Shown piece by piece: positions 34,252 through 48,065 of a stretch of DNA of 64,000 bases. The notes under the pieces were generated by a model, which saw only the letters and a program-made list of their open reading frames with translations, was not told the origin of the DNA and ran no database searches. The stretch is taken from positions 3,270,001-3,334,000 of the forward strand of contig CM060112.1 in the NCBI GenBank assembly GCA_030522415.1. The letters run 5' to 3'. The position numbers and the translations under genes are program-made. This DNA is from Channallabes apus. Taxonomy: Eukaryota > Chordata > Actinopteri > Siluriformes > Clariidae. Position 1 is the stretch's first letter. Every line of letters begins with the position of its first letter.

Positions 34252-37200
34252 GTGTGTGTGACAAAAAAAGCCCAAATGGACAAAGAAGAAAAAGTTGGCG
34301 CTAAATAAATTACTCTCATGCTGTCACTCATCGTCTATACCGCTTTATCCTGTATTCAGGGTCACGGGGGACCTGGAGCCCATCACAGGAGACTTAGGGC
34401 ACAAGATGGGGTACACCCTGGGCAGGGTGCCAATTCATCGCAGGGCACACACACATACATACACTATGGGCAATTTGGGAACATTCATTAACCTTACCTA
34501 CAGTACATGTCTTTGGAATGTGGGAGGAAACCGGAGTACGAGGAGGAAACCAATCAAGAGACTGTAATCAAGCATGGCCGAGAATCGAACTCGGACCGAA
34601 ATAAATCATTCAACATTTATTTAAATAACCAGTTTTTTTTATTATTTTTTCCAATTTTCTCCCTAATTTCATTATAGTCGATTACTACAAGTCATTAGGG
34701 CACTCCCCCCCCCCCTCCATCAAGCCTACAACTTGGGTGAAGGGCAAAGGGTATCATGTGTTTTCTTCAAGACATGTGATGCCACCCAACCTTATCTTTT
34801 CGAACTGCTCATACTCCATCGGCCAATCTCTCTCTCTAGACTCCGGCTGTGAGGGGCTACACAATCGACCAGCATTCGAACTTGCGATCGCCGGATGATA
34901 TAGCGAGCTCGTTACCACTGTGCCACTCGGGGACTGTGCATTTTAACTTTTCTGTTCATCCAACCTCCAGAACACACAGAATGTCCGCAGCGCAGCATTT
35001 TATGGGATCCATTAAAACAGTACAGCCACTGTCTGTTCAGAAAAGTGGTGTGTGTGTGTGTGTATTTATAATACATCTGTGGTTCACTAGCATGATGCGC
35101 TTCGACACCTTTAAGGAGCCAGATCCTCCAAATGAAACCTAGTGAAACGTTTTCTCAGAGCCGGTGCCGTTAGAGTGACATTACATGTCAAGCTGTGACA
35201 AACACTGACTCTGCTTTTGTCCACGCACAATAAAACCCGAAAGGGGGGGGGGGGGGGCACGATGGCAGGAGGGCACGGGCCGCACGGACGGACATTCAGC
35301 TCATTGTGTGTGAGGAGCACAGTGGAGGACTGTGAGACATTTGTGAAATCAGCCAAGCATCCTTTGCTTGTAGCCAAGCTACAGTATCGGCATTGAGGCG
35401 GAGAGTTGGGCAGAATGCACGGCACTGTGACTGCGTGGTGAATAGCAGCGTTCTTCACCTCTCGGGTATGTTAGAAGCGTACGGCTCACGGGGTGCCGGT
35501 ACTGAAAGGCTCTTTTGTGTGACTGAGAACCTGGTGCGCATCTTCTCCTTTTCGCCCGAGTCTGGATTTGTGCCGTTCTGTCTCTCTGGCTTTTCAAGCA
35601 CCTTTCAGAGCAGCACAAAAACATCATCAGTCAGAAGAACACCTCGTCGCTGAGGAGCTCGCCAAGATGCATTTTCTCCCGAGAGCCCTGACAGGAAGGA
35701 GCTTTAATACACTCTGGGTAAACTTTAGTCTAAGTGTCAGTGAGTTCATTTTCTGGAACTCAACACTGGCACCAGGACAGAAATAACGGCGCCCATGACA
35801 GGGTGGTGTGAAGATACAGCAGTGACGCCGTACATCTCATAACATTTTATTTCTTTTACAACACAGCAAATTTCAACTACAATGTACTTTTTATCTGTTT
35901 TCTCTGTGACCCAACAAAGCTTTGAAGTTACTGAGAATTGACTCCTCTACCCTGAAGATATCAAGCACCTTGAAGCTAAAAATAAGTCAGACTGCAGACT
36001 CAATAAAAAGGAAATAAAGTATAATTTTCCCATATAATATTTTTAATTCTTACTTAGTGCCACGTCCTGGTCCAGTCTGGGGACCACTAGTCGAGACGAT
36101 TACAAACACCGCCCACATGTTCATGAACAGGAGGGGAACCGAAATCAAATGAACTGGAATGTAGAGCTCACATGCTGGATGATCAATCAGTCTGACTGGA
36201 TTTGTTTTTAAACAAATATCTGTCGGCCTGTTTTCACTGACACTGGTTAAGAGTTTCCTACATTACCCACATCTGCCTAACCATCTTTGTGCACTGTTTT
36301 AAAAACTTTAACATCTAGACCAGTGGTTCTCAAACTTTTTCTGTCATTCCCCACTTAAGGGGGTGAGCGAATTTTCAAGCCCCACTTGTCAACAAAATAA
36401 TAACGAAATCGGCCAAGTTTACTGTTTATTGAAATATCAATTTCTAAACCAATAAGATCAAACACCACCAAGTTAAAAAACAGATAAAATACACGTGCAA
36501 TTGTTACAAGGCTTACGTTATCACATATCTTTGCATAATTGACCCCATGTTTATTAGCTGCTCAGCAATCGTTTGTAGCTTTTTTTGCACTGGCCAATTC
36601 TGTATGCAAATTTGAATGAAGCCATTTGTGCTTTGCTGTCCACTGATTCAGATTTTACCATGCGATTATCCTGCTGTCTGTATTCTGCCAGCTTTCTTTC
36701 AAAGACGTCCAGTGGTTTATTAACGTGACTGGAGTGTGTTGTCTCTAAGTGTCTTCCTAATTTGTTGGGTCTCATGCGGTCTGCTGCCAGCAGTTTAAGA
36801 CACAAAACACACACGGGACTCTCCTCTGCCCCCACCATCCGCACCATGAATCCAAGCTGAAGATAGGCTTCATTAGGGGTGGGCGATATAACCAAAATCT
36901 TCTAACACGGTAGAAGCTATTTTCTACCTCGATAACGATATATATCACAATATAGCAATTTGTATGTGAAAATGCATAAATAAAAATGAAAACACAAAGA
37001 AACTGTTTTACATAATGTAATTTTATTTAAACTGTGAATTGCTGAGGTTTGCAGCATTTTTTTTTTTTTTACTTTGGCCATATTCGTTTGGATGCTTGTA
37101 TTTCAGATGATAGAAAAGGTTTGACGTGTTTCCGCCACTTGTTAAAACAGTGCACTTGCGTACCTTCCAAATCACGTTCATCTCATTCGTATCACTTTTC

Positions 37201-39179
37201 TTATACCCAAACTAATTCCACACCACAGACGAGGCACCTTTTTTCTTTACAATCTCCTCGTTCTTGGTTTTGTCACATGTAAGCAAACTCACTGCTGCTG
37301 CACTTCTTCCATTGTCGAAGTGAATGTGAAGCCAAACACATCAAAAGTGGGACGAAACCGCGGCACCCGATTGAACCGAATATCTGCGCAAATACAGCGC
37401 AGCGCGACTACCTGAATAGCGCAGTGATGATCTGGTTTATTTGCGCAGCCCGGTGGATCGCGCAGCGCCGCTCGAATCACAAACCTGCGCGACTCACTGT
37501 GTTTTATTTAAAAACTATTTATCTAAAATGTCAGGACTGTTTAATATTGTTTCCGCCTTGCCATGCCTGGTTTGTACGTGCGCATCCCAGTGGGGTAAAA
37601 TGTATTTTGATGGTCGGCGCGGTTTATTTCTGTCAGAGTCGCGCAGCGCTGCCCAGTGGGTCGCGCAGGTTTGTGATTCGAGCAGCGCTGCTCAAGTTCA
37701 TCCGACGTTAAACCGTTATTGTTCCACTATGGTTCCACTTTTTCTCCCGGCCCACAACTGATGTTATTTTAAATTTACTTGTATTAATGATCCATTTATT
37801 TGTGTGTGATTGTTTAGTTTTGAGCGTACGCTCTTCATTATCAATAAAGAAAAGCATGAATTAGAATAGATACTTTCCTGTTTTTCCTCCCGTTCATTGC
37901 GCCCCACCTGTCATGTCTGTATTCCCCACTAGTGGGGCGCGCCCCACAGTTTGAGAACCACTGATCTAGACTCTCCCGTATTCAGTCGCACTTAGCTACC
38001 AAGGACAGGCTCGGTGTCCAAGTTCATCTAAATACAAATCTGTCTCTAAGGTTAAATACAATGCTAACTGACCGGTTTGTGGAGCAAATGAACAACCTGA
38101 GTGTGTTTGTCTTATACACAGTGAAGGCTTATTAATCACACAACAACACACGACAGCTCTTTAAAGAGATGAGACGACAGTGTTTGAAGAACACGCTCTC
38201 AATTTACTGAAAATCTTTTCCGAAATAAACTAACATATTTAGATTAAATATGTTTTAATAAATTCATTCATGCACATATCTGTCCACAGGGTGTTTCAGT
38301 AAATGGTTACAGTCACATAGTAAAAAGATAATATGAAAGTCCTTGTGGTCTATAGCAGTCTGGGGTTAAATTTAATGAGAAGTAAATATTTAAAAGGTTT
38401 AACGTTTGGAAATCTTTGCAACACTGATGTCAAGTCCATTCTGAAGTCTGCAACAACGCCATGTGCCGCATATTATGTTGTGTAACAGTCATGCATGATG
38501 ACATTATGGAATTAATATTTCTGATATAAGAGCGTTTTTCCCTCCACTAAATATTACAGAATATGATGTCATGATTTTTGAAGATTCAAATCTTCAGTTT
38601 CACTGGGCCGTTTCAGACAAATTCATGAGAAAAATTTGTTTTTAAATAATGGAATAACTTCAATACTATGTGAATTTTATCTTAGCTACTTCATGTAGTA
38701 CCTCGTGGAACCTCTGATTACGAGTAACACGGTTTACGAGTGTTCCGCAAGACGAGCAAAGATTTTTAATACATCTTGACTTGAAAAACGAGCATTGTCT
38801 TGGTTTACGAGTACCGAGTATCATGTGTCACGCATGCGCTTCTTGTTTTGACACCGACGTCACGTCATCATAACTGGGCCAACGGTTTTTCTCTCTCTTG
38901 CGCTGCTGAATTGAAGGTAATCGTCTCCAACTCCTGTGAATACACAGTGGAACCTCGGATTACGAAATGTGTGTGTGTGTGTGTGTGTGTTGGTATAAGT
39001 GAATGAGTGTGCGCGCGCACACTTATGTTAATTATTTTTATGTATTTATTTTTTGGGCTGTAGAACGAATAATTTGAGTTTCCATTATTTTCTATAGGAA
39101 AATTTAATTTGGTTTATGAGTGTTTTGGAATACGAGCCCGCTTCTGGAACGAATTATGCTCGTAATCCGAGGTTCCACC

Positions 39180-39252
<73 letters not shown>

Positions 39253-40083
39253 CACACTACCGTTCAAACGTTTTAGAACACTTGTTTTTGTTTAGTGATT
39301 TATTTTCTACATTCTACAACAATACTGTGGATTTCAAAACTATAAAATAACACATGTGGAATTAGGTAATTACGTAACAACAAGAAAAACACCAGTTAGT
39401 TGTTATTGTAAGACACAGAGGTCGGCCTTTCTGTAATAGTTCTTGCAAGAACAGTATTGTCAAGTGCATTTGCAAAATCCGTCAAGCACCATAATGAAAC
39501 TGTCTCTCATGAAGGCCGTCCCAGGAGGACGAGACCAAAACCTCCCTCTGCTGCAGACGAGAAGTTCATTTAGAGTTATCAGCCTGAAAAATGACCAATT
39601 AACAGCAGCTCAGATTAGAGGCGTTATGAAGTCTTTACAGAGCAGAAGTAGCAGAAACATCTCAATATCAACTGTTCAAAGGAGATTCATGCAGATTTTG
39701 GACGCCTTCAGCAAAACTTTACAATGTAGAAAGAAATAAACATCAGGAACCATCATGGAGTTAGAAAGTGTTCTAAAACTTAGCCGGTAGTGTGTATATA
39801 ATCATCTTATTTTGTCTACATCACATCGCCTCAAACAGTATCGGATATTGGTATATCATTTTACTAATAATTTATTTTATTTTTATTATAGTCTTAGGTT
39901 TTTTTCTCCTCACTGGTTCCTCCATCATGTTCTCTCTCACTCTCTCTCCACACTCAAAAACACCATGTGGTGTAAATATGAAGAACTTTCATGTACTGTT
40001 TATGGTTCGAGCACTGAATGTATTTCATACATAGACACACACACACACATAGTGTAAACATACAGCTGACACAGTTCCATGTA

Positions 40084-40115
<32 letters not shown>

Positions 40116-41429
40116 CTACCTCATATGCCTGAGGGCTGGTGAGGCAGCGTGCCAGCGGTCCACAGCAGGCTGGTAGTGTGGTGGTGAGTGGAGGCCCACT
40201 GTGGGTCAGGATGGGTTTCAGGTAGCTGTGTGTATCGTTAAGGAGAACAGAAATCTTCTGGAAGATAAACTTGAGAGAAAACTAAATAAAGTGACACATT
40301 GTCTTGTCTGTTTCTTAATCAGTAATTATGCTTTCTATTAAAAAAAGTGTTTCTTAAACCAGTAAGTAAATAAAAAAATTTAAATCACAGTATCATCACG
40401 TTTTAACCCCCACCTTTTTAAATTAAGCAACACTTCAGGATATGCTGTTACCAAAACTAGCTAATTATGAATTATGTGAATTTTTGTTCATAAAATTAGT
40501 TTAGTGATTTATTTTATACATTCTACGTCAAAACTATGAAATAACACATTATGGAGATTATTATATAACGACAACAGTCAGTTGTTATTGTAAGCCATGA
40601 CGGTCAGCTGCTCTGGAACACTTCTTGTAAAAACAATGTTGTCAAGTGCGTTAGTAAAACCCATCGAGCTCCATGATGATGAAACTGTCCCTCATGAAGA
40701 CCTTCCCAGGAAAACAAGACCAAACCTGAGCTCTGCTGCAGAGGAGAAGTTCATTTAGAGTCACCAGCCTCAGAAATCACCAATTAACAACCAGCACCTC
40801 AGATTAGAGCCGTTATGAAGCTTCACAGAGCAGAAGTAGCAGATAAACATCTCAATATCAACTGTTCAAAGGAGATTATTGTGGATTTTGGACAAACGCC
40901 TTCAGTATTGTTTTACAGTGTAGAGAGAAATAAACATCAGGAAATTAACTTCTCCTCTGAGACAGAGGCACGTGACACAACACTGTTCTTGCAAGAATAT
41001 GATTCCAGAACTTCTGTCCCTCGTGTCTTAAAATAACTGACTGTCGTTGTTCTTATTACTTAGTTACCTAATGCTGTACATGTTATTTCATTCATTGCAT
41101 TAGTTTTGAAAAGTTCTAGTATTTTTCTATAATATAGAAAATAAATTCAAACTTGTGTCCAAACTTCTGACTGATACTGTATATCAGTATAATATTTTTT
41201 TTCTTCACTATTTAACAGGTTCTTGTTGATATTTTATGGGGCCAAATATGTATAAATAAATAAGTAAATAATTCAATGATTGCATGAATCTAAAATTAGA
41301 AAAAATGTTTTTAGTACACAAACCAAGCCCCAAAAAACAAAACAAAACAAAAAAACAATAGCCCACAAAAGGTCATGTTCCTAAACGAGTGTGCTGGAGC
41401 AAGAGTTACTATGTCGACATCCCATGATA

Positions 41430-41502
<73 letters not shown>

Positions 41503-44372
41503 TATGTGTCGCCTGTGTGGTATAAACACCTGTACGTCAGCTGGGGACCTCAATGTCTCAGCTGTGCAGGAAGTGGAAAGTGAAAACGTCAACATAAATT
41601 TAATAAGCTATCAGGTTGAACACATGCACACTTGTTCTGACTCCCAGAACATCAAACATTCAGTTAGTTACAGATGCTGGTAGTAATTTATTTTTAAACG
41701 CAAAATACCTGACGCGTTTCTTCCAAAGACACCTGAAGATGACCAGAGACGCCTCTTTCTTCTGATTAGTTAAGATGTTTACATTACTGTATGTTATTTG
41801 ACTGAGACGTCAGACTTTAAATAACATTACTGTTCATTACATTACCAGTGTAACCCAGAGGCAGATTTTTAAATATACTGTGTCTTAAGTCATACCTGAA
41901 ATAAATAAATAGATAAATAAAGTGTAGAATTACACCTGAGAAGATTCTTAGTCATACAGATGAAGTTATCTGGGAGTTGCGTCACGTCAACTGGACTTCC
42001 TTCTTATGTGGTAGAAACATCTCACTACTCATCCAAGTAGCTTCTACAGTCTGAGGGAAGTTGGAAAGTATTTGAGACCTCCAAGATCAAAGGATCCTCC
42101 CCTGTCTAAAAAGGCTCGTTACGTGAACAATGCAGAAGGTGGGAGTAGGAGGGAGAGTCATTAGCGTCATTGCTAGGGAAAGTCGTTAAGGTGTTACAAC
42201 CAGAGGGAGTAAGGGGAGTCCTTAAGTGTGGTTTTCCTGTTGGACGTGTGAAGAGCTCCTGACCTCCCTGGGGTGGGATGAAATGGCAGCATGAAAAACA
42301 GAAGACAGGTTCACTCTGTCAAGTGAAGGATTTTCCACTTGCACACAGACGGCTTCCTTCACCCCTCTCTCGAACCATCTATGCTCTCGGTCCAAAATTT
42401 GTACATTCTCGTCCTCAAACATGTCACTTTTCCTTCAGGTGAAGATTCACTGCTGATTCAGGCCTGGAGGTGTTGCTCGTTCTGCACTGATACATGATAC
42501 GGAACACACTTGACTGCACTGGAATTTTAATCAGATTTCATGTTGGTGCTCTTGTGCCACTTCTTCTCCAGTAGCCAAGTCTTAACATTTTTTTGCCAAC
42601 ATGCTGTTTGTCTTCGCAGATCAACTGAAGTTGCAGTTATGTGAGTCTCGATAGGAAAACGCAGCTGAGCCTTTCCTGCACGGTATAATGCAATCACACA
42701 CACGGCCAGTCAAAAGTTTTAACTCCATGGACTTTCCTGATTATTTCTTTCTACACTGTAAAACAATGCTGATGGCATCCGGAATATTTAATAATCTCCT
42801 TTGAACAGTTGATATTGAGATGTATATCTGCTACTTCTGCTCTGTAAAGCTTCATAACGTCTCTAATCTGAGGTGCTGGTTGTTAATTGGTGATTTCTGA
42901 AGCTGGTGACTTTAAATGAACGTCTCCTCTGCAGCAGAGCTCAGGTTTTGGTCTTGATTTCCTTTGTTTTGTTCTTAAAATAACAACTAGTTATTGTTGT
43001 TTATTAATTACCTAATGCCATATGTGTTCTTTCAGTTTTAAAATACATCTCCAGTATTGTTATACAATGAAGAAAACGAATCACTAAACTAAAAAAAAAA
43101 ACATTAAATTAAAAGGTGTGTCCAAGTTTTTAACTGGTCCTGTATAATCTACTGTTAGTGTATCTTCATACACTCAGAAAACACAGCATTAAATATCTTA
43201 TAAACCAATTTAGTTTGCTTATATACTATATTAATAATAATAGTAACAATAATGAGCTTTTTAAGGACACTAAATGCCGTAATTGATAAAAAGCTGAATA
43301 AAAGAAAAGGGTGACTAAAAAAAACGAAACATGGAGCATGACTTAGGTTTGCAAAACTGCACCTGGAAGTTCTGAGATGATGACCTTCAGACTGATGAAA
43401 CCAAGTGTTTGTACAGCAGCACGTTTGGTGAAAACCAATTATACCGTACAACAACTGTGACGCATGGTGGTGATGATGCTTCAGGCGTGATGATCTGAGA
43501 TTGTTTTGCAGACACAGCGTCTGGGGAAACTTGCAGTCACTGAGACAATGCCACTTTATACCACAATATTCTTAAGAAGAATTATGAGCAATTTAAGTTG
43601 TGCTGAAATCGGGTCTTTAGAGAGCTGTGTAAAACAATGCAAAGACGAATGGGCCAAAATATCAGATAAACTGAAACGCCTGCAGAAAAACAGTACTTCT
43701 GCTAGAACACTGGTTCAGCATGTTTCTTGAATTATATGGGCATTATAATATTATAACTATAAGATCATTTTTCTTTTCTCATAGAAGTTGGTGAGAAAAA
43801 CAAACTTGACGAATAATCTAATAAAATGGTGTACTTTCTTATCGCAGAATTGCTTTTAACAAAAAATAATCAACAACTTTTGACCAATCAGAACGCAGCT
43901 ATTCAACAGCGCTGTGATATAATACTCCTCAGGTTAAGTGATTTCTTTAACTTGAAGCATTTTTCATGCCAGTCGGTGGCCTGGCCTACACTGCTTCCTT
44001 CTCAATACCTGGATTACTTTTCTTTCTCTCTTTCTTCTTTCTTTTCTTCCTCAGCCCTCGGTTTAATCCCCTGCTGTTTCTATTCAGCCCGAGCCTATTC
44101 TCCCGGATCCTGTCGCTCATCTTTTTCCCTCACGCAGCAGCACACTTCAGGCGCCTTCTTTTCATTCTGTCAGCACCAGCGATGAGTGAGGCGAGGGAGA
44201 CAAAGGTGAGAAAGAAGAAAAGATAGTAAAGTGCAGTGTGTGTACGAAGAGCGGCTCCACTCTAAAGTGCTGAAAGGATACTTGTGGTCAAAAGTGTACC
44301 ACAGTCTGAAGAGCCAGGCGCTCTCCTGCTTCGTCTTGCTCTGGCCCTCCTGCTGACTTCCATCCTACAGAG

Positions 44373-44416
<44 letters not shown>

Positions 44417-44671
44417 TTCATGTCTAAACAACATCTTCGTTATGCAACGAGAAAAACAGATTGACAAATCTCCAAGAATAACTTCACATTCCTCCAGTCC
44501 CTCACTCACAACGGAAATTAGCTCTCTGGAGTCATGGTTTCATCTTTCTCTGTCATAAACAAACTGTCATTTAATGTTACATCACCTAGAAACATAAAGA
44601 GAAATAACGCTTAAGCAGACATCTGTACTGAGTAGATATACTGAGGCCAATTATGAAGCTCAGGCCAAAAG

Positions 44672-44705
<34 letters not shown>

Positions 44706-47700
44706 GAAGAAAACACAAACTGAATAACTCATCATATTACAGGTTATAATACACTTCTTAGGCCAGGACAGTTAGAAGGTCTGGTCTATTTGCAAATATG
44801 GTTTTTAACTTAGACCTGTGACTTTTTGCCTATGAAATAAAATTTTAAAATCTAAGTAAGTCAGCCAAGTCCTCGAGAAATCAAAAACTGGCGATGTCAA
44901 CAAGTCTGGTTCCTTCTTAAGAGAAATTTGCAAATAACTGAAGGTACCACAAGCATCCGTAGAAACAAATGTGCAAATCTACAAATCCTGGAGCAATTCA
45001 CTCACATCAACATCTTCATCATCATCATTCAGGAACGAGGCATAAATCAGCTCCTGAGAATGAAGGAAATTTGGATTGAAAGGTTCAATCGAACAAAAGA
45101 CCTGGTAAAGGACGTGGTGAAGGCATCAGTGAGTACATCCACTATTACAAGTGTTCTACATTGCCATGTCCTGAAAGGCTGTCATGCAAAAAAAAAAAAA
45201 AAAAAAAAAAAACACTGATCACCGGCTGTGTGGAGGTGCAGGAGTGTTCTGGGGTCAGATGGAGGTGGAGGAGTGTTCTGGGGTCAGATGGAGGTGGAGG
45301 AGTGTTCTGGGGTCAGGTGGAGGAGTGTTCCGGGGTCAGGTGGAGGTGGAGGAGTGTTCTGGGGTCAGATGGAGGTGGAGGAGTGTTCTGGGGTCAGGTG
45401 GAGGAGTGTTCCGGGGTCAGGTGGAGGAGTGTTCCGGGGTCAGGTGGAGGTGGAGGAGTGTTCTGGGGTCAGATGGAGGTGGAGGAGTGTTCTGGGGTCA
45501 GGTAGGGGAGTTAGTGTGCTCTGGGGTCAGGTGGAGGAGTGTTCTGGGGTCAGGTGGAGGAGTGTTCCGGGGTCAGGTGGAGGTGGAGGAGTGTTCTGGG
45601 GTCAGATGGAGGTGGAGGAGTGTTCTGGGGTCAGGTAGGGGAGTTAGTGTGTTCTGGGGTCAGGTAGGGGAGTTAGTGTGTTCTGGGGTCAGGTAGGGGA
45701 GGAGGAGTGTTTTCTAGTCAGATGAAGGTGGGGGAGTGTTCTCTGGTCAGATGGAGGTGGAGGAGTGTCCCCTTGTTAGATGGAAGTGGAGGAGTGTCCC
45801 CTTGTTAGATGGAAGTGGAGGAGTGTTCTCTGGTCAGATGAAAACAATTTCATTAATTGCCCGAGAATGGTCATTAGCTCTATGTGTGGAGAAAACAGGA
45901 TGCAGCAGTTTGTCAGAATCTACTCCAGCAGTGAAGCATGGGGATGGAAGCACCATGTTGTGTATAATGTTTTAATAGATGATGAACTTGTGGACCTCAG
46001 AAAACCTCAAGACATCAGAAAGAAAGTTAAATCTTGGCCACAACTGGGGAACAATACAAGCAAACCTTCGCAGGGGGGGAAAATTCTTAAATTCTTAATG
46101 GCTTAAATTCCACAAAGGTTAAATAATAAAGTAGACGCAATGCATTGACCCGAGTACCAGGTGAGGTCAGGTGAACCTGAATCACACGAACAACCAAATA
46201 CCAACAGTTTATTTTAAACAGTAAAAATAAAGTTACTTCTAATGAGCAAATCAAATGAATTCTTAAACTCGTTTGCATGTTATTTTAATTTAGATTTTAT
46301 TAGCTGCTACTGATTTTAAATAGCGCACGCTTGCACGCGGCAAACTACAAGCAACATGGGCAACCCGACACCTGGTAATGCACCACCTCGAGGCAAAAAT
46401 AGAGAGGAAAAAGAATCCTTAAGGGCCCTAAAAATGAAGCACACCCACTTCTAGATGATACAGGAGAGTATGATTATAAATAAACCGTGTAGGAGAGCAA
46501 AGCCAAGCAATACTGAGGGTTTACAGGGAGTTCAGTTTGAGCAGACAGGAGCGTTCCAGTGCACAAACAAAAACAATCGGGTAAAAATAAGCGGTAAAGA
46601 CGCGAGTTTCCATGTTGAACCTACATAAACATTTTAGTTTATTTAACATGTTAATACAATTTAGTATAAAAAACAGTTAAAGGAAGTCTATAAAGGGATT
46701 TCATTTTTTTTTACTATTTTATTATAGTTTAAATATAAACCTCTTGGAGTTTAAGTACCTTTAAAACCAGAACAGCTTGTTGTATATACAGAACTGTGCA
46801 AAAGTATTAGGCACCATATTATATGCTGTACCAATTATGTTATGTGTTTATCATGTCTGCATAATTATGTACAAAATCATTCAGTTTTTCCATATATAAC
46901 TTAATTAACTAATAAATAACATTACAGGAGAATATATGCATGGTTGTAAAGAAAAAAAAAATATAGTAAAAGACCAGTTTTCCGGTGGAATCAAAAAACG
47001 CAATTTGCTCCTGGGATTTGCATAAAAATAGAAAGGAGCGAGTGTTACCAGAGTTACCAGAAGAACCCGTATTCTCCAGCAAGCTCAGTGAAACCTAACA
47101 GCAGTTTTCTTATAAGACTCCACAAATCTGTGTCCAAAACTCCTGATTTTAAGCAATGAATTTAACTCCAAATATTGACTGCTTATTTTATTACTCTTTC
47201 TTGCTCTTTATAGAAGTTTCTTTTATGTTTTCAAAAGCATCTTTTCCTCATGCCATATTTTTTTGTATGTGCCCAAGACTTTTGCACAGTTCTATTAGTA
47301 AAATAGTTATGTTTTACTGAGCATGCTGGAGAATATGAGTTCTCTGGTTACTTTGACACATTCGCATACATAAAGTAAAGTGTTTAAGCTATATCACACT
47401 CAAGGTCCTGCTATACTGCTGGATATAGCACGACCTCGAGTGTGAGACTGCTTTTATACAACAGTTCCACAAATACCATTTATCATCAACAGATTATGAT
47501 TGGTTTCTTCATTTAACCGGTTATTTTGCTCCGCCCACATATATCCACGCATGCATGGCGGAAACAAACTAATCGCAACAGGTGGAGCTGGAGACTGACA
47601 GTTAGTGGAAACTATTATTTCCACTTACTTCTCAAATCGCGTTAAATGGAAAACTAGTGGACTGTGTAGGGTGTATAGTCCCTTGTTCCACACACCAAGA

Positions 47701-48007
47701 AGTGCCCTTGATCAGGGGTTGGAGAGGGTTTTGGGTTTCAGCCTTGTCCTAAAGGCTAGTTAGTTTTGTAGACGTAAATAAAATAACACTGATATTTCCC
47801 ATATTACCACTGGACTCTATATCACCACTCGCGGAACACCTCTAGTCCAATCAGATTACTCGGTCAGAACTAACTGTATACAAAATATTATACATTAAAT
47901 GTTATGTACAATAAAATGTGCTCTTTTTTTAGTGAAAGACATCTAAGAAGTTCATGCCAAAAAAGTTAATAATCTAGTGATTTCACCTCATTCATTCAAT
48001 TTCAATA

Positions 48008-48065
<58 letters not shown>

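Noticed and set aside
43826..44226. Overlapping plus-strand frames of 86-119 codons
   Set aside because: Pyrimidine-rich low-complexity translation (Ser/Phe/Leu). It lies on the strand opposite slc9a7 without homology.
45161..45696. Long Gly/Val/Ser-rich repeat frames in three phases
   Set aside because: They are products of a minisatellite whose unit length is a multiple of three; all three frames are open, and there is no start context or homology.
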